Assembly: GCA_036500065.1 (NCBI GenBank)
Contig: DASYCT010000002.1
Span: 1-5,409 of the forward strand
DNA length: 5,409 nucleotides
Source of the DNA: JACMLD01 sp036500065
GTDB lineage: Bacteria > Bacteroidota > Bacteroidia > Chitinophagales > Chitinophagaceae
Reading direction: 5' to 3'
Of this stretch, positions 1-4,566 are shown in pieces. Below the pieces are notes generated by a model, which was not told the DNA's origin, did not search any database, and was given only the letters and a program-made list of their open reading frames with translations. Position numbers and translations under genes: made by a program. How positions within the stretch are numbered: position 1 is the first letter of the stretch; every line of letters starts with the position of its first letter.

Positions 1-303
1 ATATACAAGGCCATCCTGTCCTGCCGGCAGAACGGCTTTTATTTTGATAACCTGATAGAGAAAGTGGGATTGTCGGTGCGCGACGTACAGCGTATTTACC
101 GCAAAGCCGTAAAACTATCCGAAAAGGAAATCCTGCTGCTCCGGATGCTGGCGGAAGATATGCTTACGAAGGAGATTTCGCAGCAACTGCGGCTCAGTTC
201 CCGCCGCGTGGAAGCCCTGCGCCAGGACATGAAGGCCAAGATAGGGGCCAAGACCATTGCCGGGCTGATAGCCTTCGGAGTGCGGAATAAACTGATTGAT
301 TAG
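1..303 (+). CDS. Response regulator, C-terminal part with LuxR-type HTH (5' partial)
   Basis: This is the last 100 codons of a gene that begins left of the window; the frame is open from base 1 to the TAG at 301-303. Visible codons 39-97 or so form a LuxR/NarL-type DNA-binding helix-turn-helix: LSEKE opens the domain, then LTKEISQQLRLSSRRVEALR is the helix-turn-helix proper, followed by KIGAKTIAGLI. The residues before it (IYKAILSCRQNGFYFDNLI) match the linker after the receiver domain of the complete regulator downstream (IYQAIKTCFEQEFFFNELT), so the missing part is very probably a phospho-receiver domain. Such proteins act in the cytoplasm, binding DNA after phosphorylation by a sensor kinase. 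The GTG at 64 is only an internal codon, not a start. Family assignment is firm; target genes and partner kinase are unknown. Confidence 0.88.
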   Translation: MYKAILSCRQNGFYFDNLIEKVGLSVRDVQRIYRKAVKLSEKEILLLRMLAEDMLTKEISQQLRLSSRRVEALRQDMKAKIGAKTIAGLIAFGVRNKLID

Positions 304-305
304 TT

Positions 306-357
306 GACCCTTCGACCCCCTTCGACTCCGCTCAGGGTGACATTGCTCAGGGTGACA
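306..357. repeat. Short duplicated repeat of the CTTCGACTCCGCTCAGGGTGAC type
   Basis: Directly after the regulator's stop there are two 9-bp copies of CCCTTCGAC (308-316 and 318-326) followed by two 13-bp copies of GCTCAGGGTGACA (330-342 and 345-357) separated by two bases. Read on the minus strand this yields the CHPERSRRG-like peptide that I recall from many spurious hypothetical proteins, which suggests a dispersed intergenic repeat. It does not encode a real product here. Its function is unknown; it is intergenic and just downstream of a gene end. Confidence 0.55.
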
Positions 358-363
358 AAAACT

Positions 364-408
364 AAAAAAACCATACTCCAACCGGTGCAGTTCGGTTTCG
401 AAGTATGG
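364..408 (-). terminator. Intrinsic terminator hairpin, best on the minus strand
   Basis: CCATACT (371-377) pairs perfectly with AGTATGG (402-408), and inside it AACCG (380-384) pairs with CGGTT (393-397) around an 8-nt loop, with a small 2/4-nt internal loop between the helices. On the minus strand the stem runs straight into seven U (complement of 364-370), a good rho-independent terminator. On the plus strand it is followed only by CTTTAATA, so it is weaker there, though it could still help end the upstream regulator transcript. It lies just downstream of the minus-strand RNA candidate and would be a second terminator for it. Confidence 0.6.
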
Positions 409-415
409 CTTTAAT

Positions 416-573
416 AAAAAAAACCTGCCTTTTTTTGCAACGCATTGCTTTAGTAAACCCAGGAAGCAATCATCGTCTCTCGCACTGGTGCTCTGTTGCT
501 GCACTGTTCAAATCCTCTCGTTTCACCGGATTGCTCCCGCTACATCCTTGTCTCGGTGCACGGAAAAAGCAGG
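416..573 (-). ncRNA. Candidate structured small RNA with 6S-like architecture
   Basis: Read on the minus strand, a 10-bp closing helix forms between 573-564 (CCUGCUUUUU) and 433-424 (AAAAGGCAGG), immediately followed by eight U (423-416), so helix and U-tract together look like an RNA 3' end. A second 10-bp helix forms between 538-529 (GGGAGCAAUC) and 471-462 (GAUUGCUUCC). Between the two helices lies a large bubble of 25 nt on the 5' side and 28 nt on the 3' side. The 3' side carries a small hairpin, GCAA-UGCG-UUGC (448-437). Each helix has one G-U pair (568/429 and 536/464) that would be a C-A mismatch on the plus strand, so the pairing favours the minus strand. Closing stem, central bubble with a 3' mini-hairpin, and a terminal arm resemble 6S RNA, the RNA polymerase inhibitor. 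The 57-nt apical part has no clear unique fold. The structure is seen in the sequence; the 6S identity is inference. No tRNA, tmRNA or RNase P signature was found. Confidence 0.5.
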
Positions 574-604
574 CAAATATGTTGGGCTCAGTGCCGTAAG
601 CTAA
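574..604 (-). promoter_or_regulatory. Possible Bacteroidota promoter for the minus-strand RNA
   Basis: On the minus strand CATATTTG (581-574) matches the Bacteroidota -7 consensus TAnnTTTG at all fixed positions but the first. TTAG (604-601), 19 bp upstream, sits where the TTTG -33 box is expected but matches it only partly. Transcription would begin within or just before the closing helix of the RNA; a start several bases in would shorten that helix slightly. Weak but well placed. Confidence 0.35.
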
Positions 605-612
605 GGATAAGG

Positions 613-629
613 CCCCTCCCGGGGGAGGG
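613..629. repeat. GC-rich palindrome in spacer
   Basis: CCCTCCC (614-620) is followed, after two bases, by its exact reverse complement GGGAGGG (623-629), giving a very GC-rich hairpin (realistically 6 bp with a 4-nt loop) in an otherwise mixed spacer. There is no U-tract on either side, so it is not a standard terminator. It lies upstream of the minus-strand RNA candidate. Its function is unknown; it may be a dispersed intergenic repeat. Confidence 0.45.
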
Positions 630-970
630 TGTAAACGTCTTCAGTTTGCGATAATTAAACCGCGGTAAATCAATTGTTTGTGGTTCTTCAGCGGGAAGTT
701 GGAGCTTACAAATACATTTGTTGGGTAAGATCCGGGTCAAAACGGGCCATCAGGGGATAGTTGGAAAGTGGTATTCAATGGGTTACCGGATAATGGTTCC
801 GGGGATTTGGAGGCTATTCTAGAGGATAGAAGGATTCAGAAAAAGAAGTTGATTGACATTGGACTTCGCGGGTTTCATAGAATATTGAAAAAGTTTCTGG
901 ACGGTTATTATCAGGACATTGGATGGTTTGTGAGGTTGCTAATCCTCGTCAATCAACTTGTATAACAAAA
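630..970. other. Gene-less spacer, possibly decayed coding DNA
   Basis: No recognisable gene was found here. A 65-codon frame (768-965, GTG start) encodes VFNGLPDNGSGDLEAILEDRR onward but matches no family I know. Short open stretches occur in other frames on both strands, for example a minus-strand MARFDPDLTQQMYL ending in TAA near 706. This patchwork is what decayed coding DNA can look like, but nothing identifies the parent gene. One structural item is a perfect 12-bp inverted repeat, AAGTTGATTGAC (847-858) and GTCAATCAACTT (948-959), enclosing 89 bp. GACATTGGA also occurs twice (856-864 and 915-923). Confidence 0.4.
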
Positions 971-972
971 AT

Positions 973-996
973 ACATGTGGATAAACATGTGGACAA
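973..996. promoter_or_regulatory. Two tandem DnaA-box-like 9-mers
   Basis: A 12-bp unit is repeated back to back with one difference: ACATGTGGATAA (973-984) and ACATGTGGACAA (985-996). The first contains TGTGGATAA (976-984), the exact reverse complement of the DnaA box TTATCCACA. The second, TGTGGACAA (988-996), differs at one base. AT-rich DNA follows to about 1080. Two boxes may be a DnaA-binding regulatory or titration site; they are too few, and without a nearby dnaA gene, to call a replication origin. Confidence 0.4.
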
Positions 997-1026
997 GAGC
1001 AATAGCACCCGATTTTATTTATTCAG

Positions 1027-1060
1027 ATTTTACGGACTAAATCGTAAAATAACTATTTTG
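1027..1060 (+). promoter_or_regulatory. Inverted-repeat operator candidate with promoter-like box
   Basis: ATTTTACG (1027-1034) and CGTAAAAT (1043-1050) are an exact 8-bp inverted repeat with an 8-bp spacer, the size and symmetry of a site for a dimeric regulator. Just downstream TATTTTG (1054-1060) resembles the TAnnTTTG -7 box but is one base short in the spacer. TTTA (1029-1032), 21 bp upstream, could serve as a poor -33 box, in which case a protein on the repeat would cover the promoter. It lies about 175 bp before the response regulator start. Inference from pattern only. Confidence 0.3.
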
Positions 1061-1122
1061 CAAGTGTTTATATTACTATTCAACTCATGAGACTTTTCCG
1101 ATGAGCGGTCGCAAAACAGTAT

Positions 1123-1176
1123 ATTCCGAAAAACCGGAATCTAGTAGATCTACCATAGTAGATGTGCTTTTTTTTT
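1123..1176 (+). terminator. Hairpin cluster ending in nine T; weak terminator or leader
   Basis: ATTCCG (1123-1128) pairs with CGGAAT (1135-1140). Next, ATCTAC (1148-1153) pairs with GTAGAT (1158-1163) around a 4-nt loop, followed by GTGC and nine T (1168-1176). The second hairpin plus T-tract has the form of a weak, AU-rich intrinsic terminator about 57 bp before the regulator's ATG. TAGTAGAT is also directly repeated (1142-1149 and 1156-1163), and GTAGATCTAC (1144-1153) is a perfect palindrome, so the site could equally be a protein-binding site. Terminator, attenuator and operator cannot be told apart here. Confidence 0.3.
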
Positions 1177-1178
1177 AT

Positions 1179-1186
1179 TCACTTTG
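1179..1186 (+). promoter_or_regulatory. Possible -7 box for the response regulator
   Basis: TCACTTTG matches the Bacteroidota TAnnTTTG consensus at all fixed positions but one and lies 47 bp before the ATG at 1234. No TTG-like -33 element is seen 19-21 bp upstream, where the sequence is the T-tract and the TAGTAGAT repeat. If used, transcription would start after the T-tract and escape the hairpin there. Confidence 0.3.
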
Positions 1187-1233
1187 CAGTAAGGCTCCTT
1201 TTAGTTGCCTTATGAAACCCAATATCAATCCGA

Positions 1234-1908
1234 ATGAAAAAATTTGACCCCTCCAGGCCCATTAAAGTAGCGATTGCCGATGATCATGCTTTGTTCCGCC
1301 AGGGAGTAAAAACAGCGCTTTCTGTCCGTAAAGACATCGAGATGATTGCCGAAGCCGACAACGGTATGCAATTATTGAACCTGCTGAAGCATATCGAGCC
1401 TGATGTGATCCTGCTGGATATACAAATGCCCATCATGGACGGCATTACCACCCTGCCAGAAATACGCAAGCTATACCCCGATGTAAAGGTGATTATCCTT
1501 TCCATGCACAACGACCACTCCATGATTTCCAAGCTGATGGAAGTGGGCGCCAACTCTTACCTGACCAAGAATTCCGACTCGGAAACCATTTACCAGGCCA
1601 TAAAGACCTGTTTCGAGCAGGAGTTCTTCTTTAATGAACTTACCAATAAAGCCCTTCTTTCCGGCCTGCGCACCAAGAAAGTAGACCATTCGCCGGAAGA
1701 CGTACAGCTTAGCGAAAAGGAAGTCCGCATCCTCAAGCTGATGTGCGAGGAAAAAACCACCAAGGAAATCGCCGATATCGTTGATATCAGCCCCCGTACG
1801 GTGGAAGCCATCCGCGATAAGCTCAAAACCAAGACCGGCGCCAAAAGCATGGCCGGGCTGGTCATGTACGCGGTGAAGAACGGCATACTGGAAGAAGGCG
1901 CGTCGTAG
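1234..1908 (+). CDS. NarL/FixJ-family two-component response regulator
   Basis: This is a complete cytoplasmic response regulator of 224 residues, the usual family length. The receiver domain covers about residues 10-125. The acidic pair is D16-D17, the phospho-acceptor is D62 in LLDIQMPIMDG, the switch hydroxyl is S90 in VIILSMHND, and the conserved lysine is K112 in YLTKN, so phosphorylation chemistry should be intact. A linker leads to a LuxR-type helix-turn-helix at about 158-212 (LSEKEVRILKLMCEEKTTKEIADIVDISPRTVEAIRDKLK). The ATG at 1234 gives MKKFDPSRPIKVAIADDHALFRQG, with the first strand at the expected distance; no strong ribosome-binding site is seen, as is common in Bacteroidota. 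It is a paralog of the truncated regulator at the window start, most clearly in the HTH (LSEKE, TKEI, VEA, GAK, AGL all shared). No sensor kinase is in view. An aminotransferase gene follows after 38 bp and might be cotranscribed. Confidence 0.93.
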   Translation: MKKFDPSRPIKVAIADDHALFRQGVKTALSVRKDIEMIAEADNGMQLLNLLKHIEPDVILLDIQMPIMDGITTLPEIRKLYPDVKVIILSMHNDHSMISKLMEVGANSYLTKNSDSETIYQAIKTCFEQEFFFNELTNKALLSGLRTKKVDHSPEDVQLSEKEVRILKLMCEEKTTKEIADIVDISPRTVEAIRDKLKTKTGAKSMAGLVMYAVKNGILEEGAS

Positions 1909-1909
1909 G

Positions 1910-1941
1910 TTGACGCCCAACGAATTTTAGCTGTATTTTCG
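1910..1941 (+). promoter_or_regulatory. Weak promoter candidate before the aminotransferase
   Basis: TATTTTCG (1934-1941) differs from TAnnTTTG at one fixed base, and TTG (1910-1912) lies 21 bp upstream, an acceptable -33 spacing. Transcription would start almost at the ATG (1947), giving a leaderless or nearly leaderless message. The alternative is readthrough from the response regulator 38 bp upstream. Confidence 0.28.
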
Positions 1942-1946
1942 GCCTC

Positions 1947-2807
1947 ATGCCGCAATATCTCTTTTACAATGATAATTGGCTGCCCGATCACCAACCCCTG
2001 GTGACGGCAGGCAACCGTGGTTTTCGCTATGGCGACGGGTTGTTTGAAACCCTTTGCGTGGTCAACGGCTCCATCCGCCTGTCCCGCTACCATTTTGAGC
2101 GCCTGTTTCAGAGCCTGGAACTGCTTGATTTGCGTCTCCCGGCCCATTATACCCCCGCTTACCTCTCCGAACGTATTATTACCCTTTGCGAAAAGAATAA
2201 CCACCCTGCCGCCCGCGTGCGGCTCACCGTGTTCCGTGGAGAGGGCAACCTGTTTGATCCCCCCGATGCCAGCCCCCCCGGCTGCATCATCGAAAGCCAG
2301 ACCCTGCCTGCCACCCACACCCCCGCCCCCCTCATTACTTCCATCTATACCCTCGCCCGCAAAAGCGCCGACGCCTTCTCGCATCTCAAGAGCAATAACT
2401 ACCTGGCTTCCGTGCTGGGAGCCCTCCATGCCCGGAAAAACGGTCTGGACGACGTGTTTTTGCTCAATACCGGGGGCCGGGTCTCCGAAACGGCCATCGC
2501 CAATGTCTTCATTGTGCGTAAGGACCGCGTGGTTACCCCTTCCCTGGCAGAAGGCTGCGTGGCCGGGGTCATGCGCCGCTTTATGCTCGAACACCTGCCT
2601 GCCATCGGCTACACCGTGGAGGAAGGGCCGCTGCCGGTAAGCGATTTGCTCGCCGCCGACGAGGTCTTTCTTACCAATGCCCTCCACCTGCTGCGGCCAG
2701 TAAAGCGCTGCGACAACCAGGAATATACGTTCAGGCATACCACCGCTATCTACAAAGCCCTGGGAGAAAAATGGCCGTACGCTGCACAGGAAAATGTGAG
2801 AATGTGA
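1947..2807 (+). CDS. PLP-dependent class IV aminotransferase / aminodeoxychorismate lyase-like
   Basis: This 286-residue cytoplasmic enzyme is of the fold-type IV PLP family, which includes branched-chain aminotransferase (IlvE), D-amino-acid transaminase and 4-amino-4-deoxychorismate lyase (PabC). Seen directly: the family signature NRGFRYGDGLFETL (residues 23-36), the likely Schiff-base lysine K148 in SHLKSNNYLASVLGALHARKNGLDDVFLLN, then GGRVSETAIANVFIV, where E181 is the expected contact to the PLP ring nitrogen, and FLTNAL near the C-terminus. Length fits the family. It lacks an obvious substrate-specificity signature, so it could be a PabC-type lyase of folate synthesis or an amino acid aminotransferase. 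The ATG at 1947 places the N-terminal YLFYNDNWL strand properly. The gene ends in a tandem duplication of AATGTGAG that includes the stop. It converges with mqnD, 13 bp away, with no terminator hairpin visible between them. Confidence 0.9.
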   Translation: MPQYLFYNDNWLPDHQPLVTAGNRGFRYGDGLFETLCVVNGSIRLSRYHFERLFQSLELLDLRLPAHYTPAYLSERIITLCEKNNHPAARVRLTVFRGEGNLFDPPDASPPGCIIESQTLPATHTPAPLITSIYTLARKSADAFSHLKSNNYLASVLGALHARKNGLDDVFLLNTGGRVSETAIANVFIVRKDRVVTPSLAEGCVAGVMRRFMLEHLPAIGYTVEEGPLPVSDLLAADEVFLTNALHLLRPVKRCDNQEYTFRHTTAIYKALGEKWPYAAQENVRM

Positions 2808-2808
2808 G
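2793..2808 (+). repeat. 8-bp tandem duplication at the gene end
   Basis: AATGTGAG occurs twice back to back (2793-2800 and 2801-2808), spanning the last codons (VRM) and TGA stop of the aminotransferase gene. An 8-bp duplication is not a multiple of three, so gain or loss of a unit would change the C-terminal residues and possibly extend the frame toward mqnD. Confidence 0.6.
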
Positions 2809-2820
2809 AAGGTGGAGTTA

Positions 2821-3654
2821 TTAAGCGAATATATCTTCTTCTTTAAAGTTTTTCCCCAGGTGTAACTGCCGGTACACTTCCAGCAATTTCATCACCGCGC
2901 GGCGGCCCTCCTTTCCGAGGTCGATAGAATAGTTGTTTACATATAAGTCGATGTGCTGCCGCATCACCGATTCTTCCATTTCCTGTGAATGCTCTTTTAC
3001 ATAGTCCGCGATAAAGGGATAATTGCCGAAAGCATATTCGATGCTTTTGCGGATAAGGGCATTCAGTTGCCGGCGCAGGGGCGCGTCAAACGATTGTTTT
3101 ACGACGATACCGCCCAGGGGTATGGGAGACTGTGTTTTTTCTTCCCAGTATTCACCCAGCTCAGCCAATTTTACGAGGCCTCTTTTCTGGTACGTGAACC
3201 GGTTTTCATGAATGATTACGCCGCCGTCTACCTGTCGGTTGATGACAGCGTCCTCGATACCGGAAAACAACATGAATTTTTTATCCTTCGCTTCCGGGTA
3301 GGCCAGCGAAAACAGCAGGTGGGCCGTGGTGTTCTCACCCGGGATGGCTACTTTTTTTTGCTGTACGCCTTCGCCCTCCGCCCATTGCTCTTTGGCAATC
3401 AGCAGCGGGCCCACGCCCTTGCCCAGTGCGCCACCGGCGCTGATGACGCGGTAATGGTTCAGCACAAGGGGCAAAACCCCATAGCTGAGCTTGGTAATAT
3501 CGAGGTTGCCGCGGATGGCCCATTCATTGAGCGTTTGCACATCTTCCAGCACCACATCGAATTCCAGTCCTTCGGTGTCTATTTTCTTATTCACCAACGC
3601 ATCGAAAATAAACGTGTCGTTGGGACAGGGGGAAAAGCCAAGCGTAAGTTTCAT
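2821..3654 (-). CDS. mqnD: 1,4-dihydroxy-6-naphthoate synthase (futalosine pathway)
   Basis: MqnD converts cyclic dehypoxanthine futalosine to 1,4-dihydroxy-6-naphthoate, the naphthoquinone precursor, in the futalosine route to menaquinone; it is a cytoplasmic enzyme with a periplasmic-binding-protein-like fold. The 277-residue product starts MKLTLGFSPCPNDTFIFDALV, the typical family N-terminus. It continues with LDITKLSYGVLPLVL (residues 51-65), the GKGVGPLLIA segment (78-87), IPGENTTAHLLF (104-115) and DGGVIIHENRF, where H149 should be the conserved catalytic histidine. Length is normal and no residue looks broken. It lies downstream of mqnB on the same strand, 180 bp away, and that gap is nearly filled by a palindromic element. 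No clear TAnnTTTG box is seen directly upstream, so it is probably transcribed through from mqnB. The ATG is followed by an intact reading frame and preceded by AT-rich DNA without a strong ribosome-binding site. Confidence 0.94.
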   Translation of the reverse strand: MKLTLGFSPCPNDTFIFDALVNKKIDTEGLEFDVVLEDVQTLNEWAIRGNLDITKLSYGVLPLVLNHYRVISAGGALGKGVGPLLIAKEQWAEGEGVQQKKVAIPGENTTAHLLFSLAYPEAKDKKFMLFSGIEDAVINRQVDGGVIIHENRFTYQKRGLVKLAELGEYWEEKTQSPIPLGGIVVKQSFDAPLRRQLNALIRKSIEYAFGNYPFIADYVKEHSQEMEESVMRQHIDLYVNNYSIDLGKEGRRAVMKLLEVYRQLHLGKNFKEEDIFA

Positions 3655-3684
3655 TGTTATATTTTAATTGGTGCACTTATTTTC

Positions 3685-3843
3685 GTCCCATAGGGATGTT
3701 TTGTTGGTAGATCAAATATGATAAATACCCATCGTTCCGTAGGAACGTTTGGTGACGGCGGGGATATAACCCACGAAACGTTCCTACGGAACGATGCTAT
3801 GGTTATCGATTATTTTTCTACCTGCAAGATGTCCCTATGGGAC
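3685..3843. repeat. 159-bp nested palindromic element (MITE- or REP-like)
   Basis: Two inverted-repeat pairs are nested. The inner arms (3731-3750 and 3776-3795) are perfect over 20 bp, extend one more pair outward (3730/3796), and enclose 25 bp. The outer arms (3685-3711 and 3817-3843) are the same length and agree at 22 of 27 positions. Each arm also contains its own small palindrome: CGTTCCGTAGGAACG in the inner arm and GTCCCATAGGGA or GTCCCTATGGGAC in the outer arms. The element can therefore fold as one long hairpin or as four small ones. It fills the gap between mqnB and mqnD and overlaps the last nine bases of mqnB. The symmetric build suggests a non-autonomous repeat family present elsewhere in the genome; no transposase and no clear target duplication are seen. 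Transcribed from mqnB, it may block exonucleases or reduce mqnD expression. Confidence 0.72.
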
Positions 3844-4497
3844 ATTGGATTCACTCACCAATTTTTCAATTACCGTATTTAATTGTATAATGGCATTCTT
3901 CATTTTCCATTTTGTTTTATTCCGTTCGCCGATGTAATTGCTCAGGCTGCGTACCTGCATAAAGGGCACTCCCTCCATCAGGCAGGCATAATGAAAAGCG
4001 GCGCCTTCCATCGATTCGGTCACGGCCTGGTATTTGTCCTCCAGCAGCTTTATCCGTGCCCGGCCGGTAGTGATTTCGTTCACCGATATGCTTTTGATTG
4101 CCTTCAGCCCTGTTTTCTTCAGCAGTTCCCGGTGCGGGTTCTGCAACCAGCCCTTTTTATAAGGGGCCCGGTTTTCCGGCGCCAGTTTCATATCGAACAC
4201 TGTTTTGAAAAGCCCGTTTTCCAGTACGCCCTGGTCGGCAATGCTGTCCCTGCCGACACTAACAACCGAACCGAGCGGAAGTTGACGGTTAAAACAACCG
4301 GCTATGCCGGCCTGGATGGCCATATCGTATTTTTTGAGTTGTAACTGCCTGGTAATGGACCAGGTAGCGGCGGTAAGGCCGATGCCGGATACCAATACAT
4401 CCAGTTGGAAGTCGCCCGCCCGATCGGGTTGCCCGGTCCATTTATCAAGAAAAGGAGCGATTTCAAACGGGGTGGCGGCAACGAGTAAACAATTCAT
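3835..4497 (-). CDS. mqnB: Futalosine hydrolase (futalosine pathway)
   Basis: MqnB removes hypoxanthine from futalosine to give dehypoxanthine futalosine, two steps before MqnD in menaquinone synthesis. The 220-residue cytoplasmic protein belongs to the nucleoside phosphorylase / MTA-SAH nucleosidase fold. Seen: MNCLLVAATPFEIAPF at the N-terminus, the glycine-rich QAGIAGCF (62-69), VNEITTG (139-145), the SMEGAA motif (162-167, E164 binding the ribose), and RSLSNYIGER (183-192). The last has asparagine where MTA/SAH nucleosidases have the catalytic aspartate; this SN form is what I recall for futalosine hydrolases and argues against a nucleosidase. Length is usual. The final codons Val-Pro-stop lie within the outer arm of the palindromic repeat, so the native C-terminus may have been replaced by repeat DNA. 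mqnD follows on the same strand. Upstream is an 89-bp region shared with the divergent pterin genes. Confidence 0.9.
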   Translation of the reverse strand: MNCLLVAATPFEIAPFLDKWTGQPDRAGDFQLDVLVSGIGLTAATWSITRQLQLKKYDMAIQAGIAGCFNRQLPLGSVVSVGRDSIADQGVLENGLFKTVFDMKLAPENRAPYKKGWLQNPHRELLKKTGLKAIKSISVNEITTGRARIKLLEDKYQAVTESMEGAAFHYACLMEGVPFMQVRSLSNYIGERNKTKWKMKNAIIQLNTVIEKLVSESNVP

Positions 4498-4520
4498 GGC
4501 TCGGTCGGTTTAGCAGGGAG

Positions 4521-4528
4521 CAAATGTC
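4521..4528 (-). promoter_or_regulatory. Possible -7 box for mqnB
   Basis: On the minus strand GACATTTG (4528-4521) matches TAnnTTTG at every fixed position but the first, 23 bp before the mqnB ATG. No good -33 element is seen at the right distance, where the minus strand reads into the CCCCGG palindrome. It would give a leader of about 20 nt. Confidence 0.3.
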
Positions 4529-4534
4529 GCAATT

Positions 4535-4551
4535 CCCCGGCTAATCCGGGG
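4535..4551. promoter_or_regulatory. GC palindrome in the divergent promoter region
   Basis: CCCCGG (4535-4540) and CCGGGG (4546-4551) form an exact 6-bp inverted repeat around CTAAT, in the short region between mqnB and the divergent pterin genes. It occupies the spacer or -33 area for both predicted promoters, so a bound regulator could affect both directions. There is no U-tract next to it, so it is not a terminator. Confidence 0.4.
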
Positions 4552-4558
4552 GATATAT

Positions 4559-4566
4559 TAACTTTG
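4559..4566 (+). promoter_or_regulatory. Consensus -7 box for the tandem pterin genes
   Basis: TAACTTTG is an exact match to the Bacteroidota TAnnTTTG element, 20 bp before the ATG at 4587. The -33 region is poor (ATTC near 4532-4535). Transcription should begin near 4571, leaving a leader of about 16 nt that includes TTGGAGGA (4578-4583 region), one of the few Shine-Dalgarno-like sequences in the window. Confidence 0.5.

Noticed and set aside
115..504. 129-codon minus-strand frame over the regulator end and repeat
   Set aside because: It is antisense to a clear HTH-coding region and contains the CHPERSRR-type repeat peptide known from spurious ORFs; it also runs over the terminator and part of the RNA candidate.
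499..520. GTTCAAATCC resembling a tRNA T-loop
   Set aside because: The flanking five bases on each side (CACTG and CCTCT) do not pair, and no acceptor stem or anticodon arm can be found around it.
405..599. 64-codon plus-strand frame
   Set aside because: It lies exactly on the structured RNA candidate, has no family resemblance, and starts within a terminator stem.
768..965. 65-codon frame with GTG start
   Set aside because: No recognisable domain, no ribosome-binding site, and flanked by broken frames; treated as a possible decayed remnant, not a gene.
1212..1247. 11-codon upstream frame overlapping the response regulator start
   Set aside because: It is out of frame with the regulator, has no ribosome-binding site or regulatory codon pattern, and such short frames occur by chance.
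2017..2640. 207-codon plus-strand frame inside the aminotransferase
   Set aside because: It is a shifted frame of the real gene, rich in Pro, Ser and Cys, without any motif.
1590..2738. 382-codon minus-strand frame
   Set aside because: It is antisense to the end of the response regulator and most of the aminotransferase, both with clear active-site motifs; long shadow frames are common in GC-rich genes.
3685..3843. CRISPR array
   Set aside because: The repeats are inverted pairs, not regularly spaced direct repeats with unique spacers.
3671..3855. Target-site duplication around the palindromic element
   Set aside because: ATTGG and CACT occur on both sides but with different internal spacing and not adjacent to the left arm, so I cannot call a duplication.
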